A program made the position numbers and the translations under genes. The notes below the pieces were generated by a model. The model had not been told where the DNA came from, searched no databases, and saw only the letters and a program-made list of their open reading frames with translations. From Myxococcales bacterium (GTDB lineage: Bacteria > Myxococcota_A > UBA9042 > PHBI01 > JAAZYN01): 12,093 bases of DNA. Positions 1-6,624 of this stretch are shown piece after piece. Location of the stretch: contig JAAZYN010000049.1 in the NCBI GenBank assembly GCA_014239625.1, positions 1 through 12,093 of the forward strand, read 5' to 3'. Positions within the stretch are counted from its first letter, which is position 1. Each line of letters opens with the position of its first letter.

Positions 1-90
1 GACGCAACGCTGCTGCGACGTCGGTCCCGCGCCTTGCCAGCAACGAATCGCCTGGCGAATCTCGCGATCAACCCAACTGACCGGCTCCAT
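1..90 (-). CDS. Unidentified protein, N-terminal 30 codons only
   Basis: An ATG at 90-88 overlaps the TGA of the hydrolase-like gene as TGATG and opens a frame that runs without a stop to the left window edge. It begins MEPVSWVDREIRQAIRCW and continues QGAGPTSQQRCV. There is no signal peptide. Support comes from the stop-start overlap, which matches the coupling used throughout the operon, and from an open frame filling the remaining sequence. Thirty residues are too few to name a family; a chance frame is possible but less likely given the overlap. Confidence 0.5.
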   Translation of the reverse strand, partial: MEPVSWVDREIRQAIRCWQGAGPTSQQRCV

Positions 91-692
91 CAGTCGTCGA
101 ATCGGAGGCGGAAATGGCACTGCCCATCGCCGCCCGCGATGGTCGTGGGGCGGTCGAGGGTTATAGGAGGTCTCTGAGCGGCGAAGAAGAGGTTGTCGGC
201 CGCGCAGAAGGCGCCTGAAAGTTCCGGATGCCCTGCGGCGCGCGACAGCCGCGCGAGAGCACAGGCGGACACCTTGAAGGAGACCACGCCGGCGTCGGGG
301 TCGACATCGTCGACGTACGAGATGGCCGTGAAAAAGTGGTTGAGCCAGCCGCGGACCTTCGACCGCGCGGCCGCCGGATCGAGGCGCTCGAACTCGCGCC
401 CGTCCACACTCCCCAGGCCCCGGTGGATGAACCGCGCCCCGGCCGCCGCGACGACCGCGGTGGCCAGGTGCAGAGCCCGTTCGGAGGGGTGTCGCCGGAG
501 CAGCGCACGATAGAGCCACACCGCCGGCCGAGCCTGGCCACGGCTCAGCCGCTCGCGGCGAGACCATGGAGGGTCCAGCGCTGCGAATGGGTCGCCCGAG
601 CTGGCCTCACGGGCGATGTCGATGAGGGTCGTTGCGACGCCGATGGCGCCGAGCTCACGTCGCAAGACGCCAAGTGCCGAGTCGGTCTCCAA
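90..692 (-). CDS. L-2-amino-thiazoline-4-carboxylic acid hydrolase-like protein
   Basis: A 200-residue soluble protein without signal peptide. The C-terminal half carries the signature of the L-2-amino-thiazoline-4-carboxylate hydrolase family: a cysteine region (SACALARLSRAAGHPE, Cys144), AFCAADNLFF (Cys163, Asp166), then LDRPTTIAGGDGQCHFRLRF (Arg181, Thr184, Gly187-Gly188-Asp189, Cys192). The founding enzyme opens the thiazoline ring to N-carbamoyl-cysteine in L-cysteine formation; most genomic homologues have no proven substrate. The Ala/Arg-rich N-terminal half is less diagnostic. The assigned start is TTG, three bases after the in-frame TGA of the upstream lipoprotein, with no convincing ribosome binding site, so initiation probably depends on ribosomes terminating upstream. 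The true start could lie slightly downstream (TTG at residue 10). The stop overlaps the next ATG as TGATG. The family call is good; the reaction here is unproven. Confidence 0.72.
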   Translation of the reverse strand: METDSALGVLRRELGAIGVATTLIDIAREASSGDPFAALDPPWSRRERLSRGQARPAVWLYRALLRRHPSERALHLATAVVAAAGARFIHRGLGSVDGREFERLDPAAARSKVRGWLNHFFTAISYVDDVDPDAGVVSFKVSACALARLSRAAGHPELSGAFCAADNLFFAAQRPPITLDRPTTIAGGDGQCHFRLRFDD

Positions 693-695
693 GGT

Positions 696-2261
696 TCAAT
701 CGGCGGCGGCGTCGCTCATCGCGCCACCGTCCGCCGGGGCATCGGGGCCAGAGTCCACCGCGGCATCTGTCGTGGCGCCGGTGTCGCCAGAGCCGGCGTC
801 CGGGGCCGTCTCGGGACCTGCGTCGACGGTGGCCTGTAGCAGCATGTCGGCTGCAGACCGCGGAGCGATGCGCCACTCGCTGAAGGCATAGACGATGACG
901 CCGATGACGGTGCTGTAGCTGGTCCCGTCCACCAGGTCTGGAAAGTCCAGGCCCATCACGTCGTTGTCCAGGTACAGGCCAGCCCCGTCCAGGTTGCCCT
1001 CGTTGAAGTTGGTCACGCCGGCGATGGTGACGTCCGAGACCTCCACCAAGACCCCTTCGTACTGCTCGGGCGACGCCATGATCGTCGCGACGTCGGTGGT
1101 CCACGGCCCAGGAACGGTGTTTCCGGTGCTGAGGACCTCGAAGCTGTCGGCGCTGAATTGGGTGTTGCAGTAGAACTCCATGTGCTCACCCACCAGCCGG
1201 ACCTCGTCGCCCACCGCCCAGTCACTCGCCGAAGACGACGCTACGGTGACCATGACCCCCGAGTTGGCGCCCCCGGCGCTAGTGGTCAGGAAGTATCCGT
1301 CGAGGTTGTCGGTGACGTAGTGGTTGCCTACCGCGACGTACCCCTCGAGGGTCAGCCCGTCGGTGACACCGTTGATGCCGGGGGTGCCGCAGTCGGTGCT
1401 GGCGGCGGAGGTCTGGAGCGCGTCGATGGTCACCGTGTTGGTCGGGAGGTCGGCCACGATGTCGGCCTCCGTACGCGGCATGAGGCGGTACTCATTATAA
1501 GTGTACATGAGCACGCCCGTGATGTCGTAACTCACGCCCGGGTCCAACGTCAGGAAGAAGTCGAAGGCGTGATCGACGATAAAGCCACCGGTCATCCGGT
1601 AGGTACCTCCGGCGATCTCGTCGGTGACCTCGACGCCCTTGACCGTCAGGAGCATCCCCTCGAAGGCCTCAACGGCGACCTGCGCCGGCGGGACCTCGAG
1701 GCCGACCGGGGCGGCGCTGCTGCCCGATGTGCTGTGCGTCGAGACGCTCAGCTGAGTCTGGCAGTAGAACTCGGTCAGCTCGCCGCTCAGATCCAAGAGG
1801 TCACCCGGTTGGTAATCGGTAGCGTCATCCCGCGGGATCGTGATGTGGATCCCGCTCCACTGCCCCCCATCGGTGTCGGCCACGAAGTAGCCATCGAGGG
1901 CCGTGCCGCCCATCCCGGTCGGGGTGAAGGCGTCGTATTTGGGGCTCGTGACGATGACGCCAGTGAGCGTCTCTCCCTGGGCGATGGTCTGGATCTGAGT
2001 GACGTCGCAGCCGATCCCTTCAGCTTTCAGCTGCAGCGCCTTGACGGTCCCGAGCGGGGCATCGACGTCTGTCGTGATGTCGATCTGTGGCGTATCGGCG
2101 CCGGGCGTGTCCGTGTTCACTGGGGTGTCACCCGTGGCCGAGTCCGGCTGTCCGATGTCGGGCAGCGCGTCGTAGTTGACTACGGGGTCGTTGTCCTCGG
2201 GACAGCCGACGGTGAAAACCAGGCTCAGAGCCGCGCTCGCAAGGGCATACTTCAGCGTCAT
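696..2261 (-). CDS. Lipoprotein with two tandem OB-fold-like modules
   Basis: Predicted envelope lipoprotein, 521 residues. The signal MTLKYALASAALSLVFTVGC ends at Cys20; TVGC is a slightly non-canonical lipobox. A Pro/Asp/Thr-rich linker (about 21-70) precedes two homologous modules, about 74-271 and 276-475. Matching segments include LDGYFVADTDGGQWSG and LDGYFLTTSAGGANSG, LTEFYCQTQLS and HMEFYCNTQFS, FEGMLLTVKGVEV and YEGVLVEVSDVTI, and GVLMYTYNEYRLMPRTEAD and GVIVYAFSEWRIAPRSAAD. Each module has an equivalent cysteine pair (85/167 and 291/365). The pattern resembles OB-fold-like domains found beside secreted nucleases (YhcR-type), but no nuclease domain is present. A disordered Asp/Ala/Gly/Pro tail ends the protein. 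The ATG has GAGAAG six bases upstream and lies 32 nt after the preceding stop, the longest gap between distinct genes in this window. A binding or surface role is inference. Confidence 0.8.
   Translation of the reverse strand: MTLKYALASAALSLVFTVGCPEDNDPVVNYDALPDIGQPDSATGDTPVNTDTPGADTPQIDITTDVDAPLGTVKALQLKAEGIGCDVTQIQTIAQGETLTGVIVTSPKYDAFTPTGMGGTALDGYFVADTDGGQWSGIHITIPRDDATDYQPGDLLDLSGELTEFYCQTQLSVSTHSTSGSSAAPVGLEVPPAQVAVEAFEGMLLTVKGVEVTDEIAGGTYRMTGGFIVDHAFDFFLTLDPGVSYDITGVLMYTYNEYRLMPRTEADIVADLPTNTVTIDALQTSAASTDCGTPGINGVTDGLTLEGYVAVGNHYVTDNLDGYFLTTSAGGANSGVMVTVASSSASDWAVGDEVRLVGEHMEFYCNTQFSADSFEVLSTGNTVPGPWTTDVATIMASPEQYEGVLVEVSDVTIAGVTNFNEGNLDGAGLYLDNDVMGLDFPDLVDGTSYSTVIGVIVYAFSEWRIAPRSAADMLLQATVDAGPETAPDAGSGDTGATTDAAVDSGPDAPADGGAMSDAAAD
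837..2042 (-). repeat. Two diverged tandem copies of a ~200-residue module (protein level)
   Basis: Copy one is encoded at about 2042-1449 and copy two at about 1436-837. Shared landmarks occur in the same order: LDGYF, SGxxxTxxxxxASD/ATD, a conserved EFYCxTQ, a (F/Y)EGxLxxVxxVxxx strand and a closing GVxxYxxxExRxxPRxxAD. The copies have diverged too far for a DNA-level repeat, so the duplication is old. Confidence 0.8.
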
Positions 2262-2267
2262 TCTATT

Positions 2268-2273
2268 CTTCTC
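2268..2273 (-). promoter_or_regulatory. Ribosome binding site for the tandem OB-like lipoprotein
   Basis: GAGAAG lies six bases before ATG 2261, in the 32-nt gap 2262-2293. I see no promoter elements or hairpin terminator in that gap. Confidence 0.5.
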
Positions 2274-2293
2274 GCAGTGCTGTCGGGGCGGTC

Positions 2294-3370
2294 TCAGTCG
2301 AAGAGCTTCGAGAAGCTCTGCCCCGCGTTGAACCGATGCCAGAAACGCAGCAGGCGCATCCGGTTACCGGCGGTGTCCATGTACACAATCGCCCGGGCCT
2401 TTTCCATCACTCCGAGGCGTCGAGTGAACGCAGCCTCGCCAAGAGTGGAGGTCCCAGCTCCATCGGGCCCGACCACGACGAAGGACCACCGGGTCCCGCG
2501 TCGATCGGGGACGGCGATCGTGGTCGCGTCGTCATCGGCCAGCGCACAGCCCGGGAGCATGTGTACCTCGAAGCTGTAGTTCGAGAACGCCTGTTGGCGG
2601 TCTGTGATCACCTCCATCGGCTCCAACTCCACATCGGCCTTGGCCGCCGGGCAGGTGGAATAGACCTCCGTGGGGTCGAAGCTCTCGGTCGTAAGGCGCG
2701 CCTGCAGCCGCGGATCGCGCGTCTCGTCCTCGAGGCACTGGGTCCCGTCCCAGTCCCAGCGATGGGCGAAGCCGACGACGCTCCCGGTGACCGCCCATTG
2801 GTCGGCTACGCGGACCTCGTAGTGCACCCGGGAGGGGAAGCTGCCCGGCTTGAAAGCACCGACCGGCGCGTCGACGAAGTAGCCCCCGTCTTCCGGCTGC
2901 GCCGGCGGCAACATGAGCCGATCGGTCCGGTAGGCTTCGAGGGCATTCTTGCAGGTGTTCAAGATGTTCTTGTCGCCGTCACGGATAGTCTTGTCGTCCA
3001 GCTCCAGATCGCTCGGGATCAGGCGAGCCGTCGTCGGGTCAACCTCGAGGGTGTGCATGCCCACTGAGGTCACCCGGACCTCCACGTTGGTCAAGCGCGA
3101 CGGCTCCAAGGCGCAGTTGTCCCCGGCGTCTGTCTGCAGGGAGGCCACATAATGAAGCTCCGGCGCGGTCGCGCTTGTCGGCGCGCGGAGGACGAGCCAG
3201 TCACCCACCTCCACGCCGCGCTCGCAGAAGGTCTGGCCGGGGGCAAAGAAGGTGTCCTCTGCCACCAGGCGCCCGAGTTGACCGCTAGCGCCCTCGATGG
3301 TGCCCTCGTAATCCAGTCGCCACGACTGGGTCGTGACCTGTTCGTATGTGTCGAGCTCCGGCGCGTACAC
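2294..3370 (-). CDS. Continuation of the upstream lipoprotein after an amber codon; possibly independent ORF
   Basis: From the first possible start, a GTG at 3370, this frame encodes 358 residues. In the same frame it extends without stops back to the TAG at 3415, giving 372 codons of continuation. Nothing supports independent translation: there is no signal peptide although the neighbours are exported, no well-spaced ribosome binding site before the GTG (only GGA directly abutting it), and no ATG start nearby. The sequence across the junction (ENETIT, TAG, AVEDEAPARLRSYG, then VYAPELDTYEQ) reads as continuous coding. The content is beta-rich with scattered cysteines, for example FCERGVEVGDWLVLRAPT and RVHYEVRVADQWAVTGSVVG. 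The C-terminus is basic and aromatic (LLRFWHRFNAGQSFSKLFD). I recognise no family. Best reading: the C-terminal third of the preceding lipoprotein, separated by a nonsense change, sequence error or recoding. Confidence 0.7.
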   Translation of the reverse strand: MYAPELDTYEQVTTQSWRLDYEGTIEGASGQLGRLVAEDTFFAPGQTFCERGVEVGDWLVLRAPTSATAPELHYVASLQTDAGDNCALEPSRLTNVEVRVTSVGMHTLEVDPTTARLIPSDLELDDKTIRDGDKNILNTCKNALEAYRTDRLMLPPAQPEDGGYFVDAPVGAFKPGSFPSRVHYEVRVADQWAVTGSVVGFAHRWDWDGTQCLEDETRDPRLQARLTTESFDPTEVYSTCPAAKADVELEPMEVITDRQQAFSNYSFEVHMLPGCALADDDATTIAVPDRRGTRWSFVVVGPDGAGTSTLGEAAFTRRLGVMEKARAIVYMDTAGNRMRLLRFWHRFNAGQSFSKLFD

Positions 3371-3412
3371 TCCATACGAGCGAAGCCGTGCTGGGGCCTC
3401 GTCCTCGACGGC

Positions 3413-3415
3413 CTA
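3413..3415 (-). other. In-frame amber codon joining two reading frames
   Basis: The codon after Thr633 of the lipoprotein is TAG. The next codons (GCC GTC GAG GAC GAG GCC CCA) continue in the same frame without another stop for 372 codons. Every other stop visible in the window (six of six) is TGA, so this is the only TAG terminator. A single C-to-T change in CAG (Gln) would produce it. Confidence 0.85.
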
Positions 3416-5314
3416 GGTGATGGTCTCATTTTCGACCACGGGGCCCATAAACGAGAAGCCCGACGCCAGCACGCTGCCGCTGGTCTGGCTGCGTCCAAAG
3501 AACGTCAGCGAGGGTTTGGAGTTGAGGCTCCAGCCACGGAGCTGCGGGTTCGCTACAGACTGCGAGTAGCGGTGGCGCGTGACCCCACGGACCACTGACT
3601 GAACCATCCGGAGCTTGCCGTCGGCTTGCGGCGTGAAGACGTAGTGCGAGTCGGCGTCGCCCGAAGGCTGTTGGCAGCCCGAAGCCGCGGCGAGCGTCGG
3701 GTCGCAGTAGGACGGCTGATAGGTCGAGGTGGCCGCGACGCTGCCTTGAGCGATGGCTCGATCCCACAGCTCTCCGCGCACGCGCATCGCGGTCAACGAG
3801 TTGATGGTCGCGCCCGAGACCACGAGATCGGTCTCGCCACTGTGCACGCGCTCAGGAAAGGGCTCGGTCCGCAGCGCCGGGAGGGCGCTCACGCAGGCCT
3901 GCACGCTGGCGCTGCAGACCCGGTCGCCGGAGCACTGGTCGTCGTCCTCGCAGGCGCCCGTCAGCGCTTCGTTCTTCGCTCGATATTCCAGGCGAGGCGA
4001 CAGCGCCTGATGAGCGTTGACGTCGATCCGCGCCAGGGTGTCCTCGCCCACCGCGTAAACCGCGATCCGCGCTCGCTGCGGGTCGGCGACATAAGCAAAC
4101 GTACCCGCATCCCCCGCTTCGACGACGGCCAATTGGTAATGCCCGAAGGGGCCGAGCTGCCCCTCGTGGATGCCGTCTTCGGAGAAACACGAAGTGTCTG
4201 CGGTGTCTGTCTGTCCGTCCCCATCGTTGTCGATGCCGTCGCCGCACTCCGCCAACCCCTCGCCCGCAGGATCGTCGCATCGTGCGCCCTCTTCGGCGTC
4301 GGTCAGGCCGTTGCCGTCGTTGTCGATCCCGTCCTCACAGAAGCTGGCGCCGCCGCCGTAGGACGTCGGCGGCTCCGTAACGGTTGGAGCTGGGACCGAG
4401 GTCGCGGTAGCGGCCTCGTCCCGGTCCTGTCCATTTCGGCAGTCCGGGTCCAGGTGGTCGGCGAACCCGTCCCCGTCGTTGTCCAGACCGTCCGCGCAGG
4501 CGTGCGTGACACCCTGCTCGTCGAGGACGTTCAGGTCCTGGTCCAGCAATGAGACGACGCCGCGCTCGAGCCAGGTGGCCACGAAGTTGCCGTTGGCGAG
4601 TCGCTTCAAGCTCTCGATGGAGCCGGGGAGCGCGACCGCCGAAGGGGTCGGGGGGGCCTGGGTCAGATCGTAGACCCAGGCCTCGTTGGACCACGCCGAC
4701 GTCACTACCAGGGCCCCCTCGAAGATAGCCGCGTCGCTCGGCGTCCCTGGGATGTCGTAGACGCTCAATTCGTAGCAGGCTGGCCACTCGTTGGGCTCGG
4801 CGGTCACCTGGTCGCAGGGGCGCATCACCGACGCCACGCTCTTGAGTACGAGCTTGGTGACGGTCCGTGATCCGGCGCTGATCACGTAGAAGCTCTTCGA
4901 GTCGTGGGCTTTAAGTAGGCGGATCGGGTTGGCGCCTACGCGGATGGGTGAGAAGCCCGGGGTGAAGGGGTCTGCGTCCAAGACCGCGCCCCCGACGGAG
5001 TCGCTGCTGCTGGGATCGATGACGGTCAGCAGGACCCCCGGTGGATCTTGGTTCAAGACCAGCCCGTAAAGCTCTGCTTCGGTCTCCGTGGCGTTCCCGC
5101 CCGGCGGCTGGCGCACGATCACGCTGCACCACTGCTCACTCGCGCCGGTGCCCGCGTACTCCAGACCGGTGGTCGAGTCCTTGCCCTCGCAGGCGAAGGC
5201 GAAGTCGATCGGCAGCGAGAACGACGAGGTGGGGATGGACGGAGGGTCGGCGCAGGCCACAAGGGCTTGCGAGGCGAGCGACAGCGTGAAGACCATGGCC
5301 AGACGCCGCATCAT
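3413..5314 (-). CDS. Lipoprotein with three DGxDNDGDG calcium-type repeats, ending at an amber codon
   Basis: Predicted exported lipoprotein, 633 residues to a TAG. MMRRLAMVFTLSLASQALVAC is a textbook lipoprotein signal with lipobox LVAC (Cys21). Residues about 80-260 contain beta-propeller-like stretches (KSFYVISAGSRTVTKLVLKS, EGALVVTSAWSNEAWVYDL). Then come three Cys-bracketed DxDxDG repeats: 273-292, 326-346 and 357-376, the first two joined by a Thr/Pro/Ala-rich linker. These resemble thrombospondin type 3 or EF-hand loops and probably bind calcium. Beta-propeller-like sequence resumes (TFAYVADPQRARIAVYAVG, 405-423), followed by a small four-Cys motif (455-474). The start has GGAGG six bases upstream and overlaps the preceding stop as ATGA. 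The frame continues after the TAG for 372 more codons (separate entry), so this is probably the first two thirds of a roughly 1000-residue protein. Partner and function unknown. Confidence 0.85.
   Translation of the reverse strand: MMRRLAMVFTLSLASQALVACADPPSIPTSSFSLPIDFAFACEGKDSTTGLEYAGTGASEQWCSVIVRQPPGGNATETEAELYGLVLNQDPPGVLLTVIDPSSSDSVGGAVLDADPFTPGFSPIRVGANPIRLLKAHDSKSFYVISAGSRTVTKLVLKSVASVMRPCDQVTAEPNEWPACYELSVYDIPGTPSDAAIFEGALVVTSAWSNEAWVYDLTQAPPTPSAVALPGSIESLKRLANGNFVATWLERGVVSLLDQDLNVLDEQGVTHACADGLDNDGDGFADHLDPDCRNGQDRDEAATATSVPAPTVTEPPTSYGGGASFCEDGIDNDGNGLTDAEEGARCDDPAGEGLAECGDGIDNDGDGQTDTADTSCFSEDGIHEGQLGPFGHYQLAVVEAGDAGTFAYVADPQRARIAVYAVGEDTLARIDVNAHQALSPRLEYRAKNEALTGACEDDDQCSGDRVCSASVQACVSALPALRTEPFPERVHSGETDLVVSGATINSLTAMRVRGELWDRAIAQGSVAATSTYQPSYCDPTLAAASGCQQPSGDADSHYVFTPQADGKLRMVQSVVRGVTRHRYSQSVANPQLRGWSLNSKPSLTFFGRSQTSGSVLASGFSFMGPVVENETIT
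4187..4498 (-). repeat. Three tandem Cys-DGxDNDGDG-Cys repeats (protein level)
   Basis: Three units read CADGLDNDGDGFADHLDPDC, CEDGIDNDGNGLTDAEEGARC (one residue longer) and CGDGIDNDGDGQTDTADTSC. Each has a Dx(D/N)DGxG-type acidic loop between two cysteines, suggesting one disulfide and one calcium ion per unit. The first gap is a 33-residue linker and the second a 10-residue one. Such modules are frequent in surface proteins of Myxococcota and related bacteria. Confidence 0.85.
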
Positions 5315-6624
5315 CTCGTGCCTCCAGTAATTTCAGCGATCTGCTGATGATAGTACGGCGACGTCGGGTCCAGCTCGATCACCCCAACGCTGTGCGAGTA
5401 GAAGTGCGTCAGGTACAGCCGCTTTTTGCTCGGCACGTACGCCAGACTGTAGGGGCCACGACCGACCGGAATGCGGCCGACTACCTCACCTGCGCGGGGA
5501 TCCACCACGTCGACCCGATCGCTGCCAAAGCAGGCTACGTACGCCAGCTCGGCACCGCCCACGCTGCCCGGCACCAGCGCCACGTCGCCAGGCCGCGAGC
5601 CGACCGGTATCTTCGCGAGCACGCGACCGTTGACCGTCCCCTCGACGTCTTCGGAGACGTCGATGACCACCACGGTGTTCGGCGAGCGGTGGCTCGTCAC
5701 GAGCAAGGACCCGTCGGCAGAGACCGCCATGTCGCGCACGTGATCGTTGACCACCGTCGAGGGGATGGTGATGGTGCGCTCGGTGACCAGGTATGGGTTG
5801 CGGAAGTCCCGGTCGTCGTAGGGGCCCGGGACATCGACCTTGAACACGTAGATGCGCGGGTCAGCCTTGGAGGCTGCGTAGACGCGATGGGTGATCGGGC
5901 TGTCGGTGATGGCGAACAAGCCGTCGGGCAGGTCCACGTTGCCCACCAGCGACGGCGTGCCATCCGCGTCGAGCTCCCAGGTGGCGAGGTTGCCGGTGAT
6001 CATCGACCCCGTGAGGAGCAGGTCGGGCTCCCCAGGGAGCGCGCCTTTGCGTACAAACGCCGCGAAGGGGTCGTCGCCGATGAACAGCTCCGCCTCCGAC
6101 CCCGTGTCGAAGGTGTCCACGACCGTCCCCGAGGTCAGCTCGGTGCCGAGGCAGCGGAGCGACGTGAGCGTGCCACCTGCTGTGACCTGGATGATGTCGC
6201 CCTCGCCGTCGTCGTCGTCGATGCAGGTCAACGTCGGGTGGCCCCCGGCGCCGGCCTCGCCGATGTCGGCGTGGTAGAGGCCGTCTTCCGCGCGGCTCAC
6301 GACGTAGCCGTGGACCGCCTTACCCTCATCGTCGGTGAGCAGCGCCATCGCGCTGCCGAACGCGCCGACCTCGATGGCGGCTCCAGGGATGAACTCGTGG
6401 GTGTCTAGATCCAGCGCCACCACGGCGCCGCCCCCGAACTCGAGGTCGAAATTGCCCGAGGTGATCCACAGCGTCTTGCCCGAGGGGTCGGCCGTGACCG
6501 CGACCGGATAGTCCAAGACGTTGTAGGGGTGCACCTTGCCTGGGGCGTCGGCGGCGCACCCCAGCGCGGTCACCATCGGGAGCAACAGCGCGGCGCAGGC
6601 CAGGGCTGACACGGTCGTTGTCAT
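5311..6624 (-). CDS. YVTN-type beta-propeller lipoprotein
   Basis: Predicted envelope lipoprotein of 437 residues with a beta-propeller of the YVTN/YncE type, a fold used for protein or ligand binding; no enzymatic role is evident. A hydrophobic signal peptide (about 1-22) leads to Cys23 in ALGC, an acceptable but weak lipobox, and the n-region has no Lys or Arg. Propeller blades are recognisable from repeated motifs: VAVTADPSGKTLWITSG (41-57), VRDMAVSADGSLLVTSHRS (296-314), NTVVVIDVS, PVGSRPGDVALVPG, LAYVACFGSDRVDVVDP and PVGRGPYSLAYVPSKKRLYL. The spacing is about 45 residues in the C-terminal part and more irregular earlier. The frame extends upstream within ppdK to 6759, but ATG 6624 is chosen: it begins the signal peptide, has GGAGG seven bases upstream and overlaps the ppdK stop as ATGA. 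The stop overlaps the next gene as ATGA. Fold confidence is good; role unknown. Confidence 0.85.
   Translation of the reverse strand: MTTTVSALACAALLLPMVTALGCAADAPGKVHPYNVLDYPVAVTADPSGKTLWITSGNFDLEFGGGAVVALDLDTHEFIPGAAIEVGAFGSAMALLTDDEGKAVHGYVVSRAEDGLYHADIGEAGAGGHPTLTCIDDDDGEGDIIQVTAGGTLTSLRCLGTELTSGTVVDTFDTGSEAELFIGDDPFAAFVRKGALPGEPDLLLTGSMITGNLATWELDADGTPSLVGNVDLPDGLFAITDSPITHRVYAASKADPRIYVFKVDVPGPYDDRDFRNPYLVTERTITIPSTVVNDHVRDMAVSADGSLLVTSHRSPNTVVVIDVSEDVEGTVNGRVLAKIPVGSRPGDVALVPGSVGGAELAYVACFGSDRVDVVDPRAGEVVGRIPVGRGPYSLAYVPSKKRLYLTHFYSHSVGVIELDPTSPYYHQQIAEITGGTR
5321..5325 (-). promoter_or_regulatory. Strong ribosome binding site for the DGxDNDGDG lipoprotein
   Basis: A perfect GGAGG lies six bases before ATG 5314, inside the final codons of the beta-propeller gene. 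A second ATG follows directly; the first is favoured by spacing and by the ATGA overlap. Confidence 0.7.

Noticed and set aside
2262..2293. Possible terminator or promoter in the 32-nt gap before the OB-like lipoprotein
   Set aside because: No inverted repeat with a T-run and no spaced -10/-35-like pair; it holds only a ribosome binding site.
1158..2579. A 473-codon open frame on the plus strand
   Set aside because: It lies antisense across the OB-like lipoprotein and the post-amber frame. Its translation is Arg/Gly/Val/Asp-rich without recognisable motifs. The minus-strand genes have signal peptides, repeats and start signals, so this is a high-GC shadow.
3413..3415. Pyrrolysine insertion at the in-frame TAG
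   Set aside because: The protein is not a methylamine methyltransferase and nothing else in the window points to pyrrolysine. It stays only as a remote alternative; mutation or sequence error is simpler.
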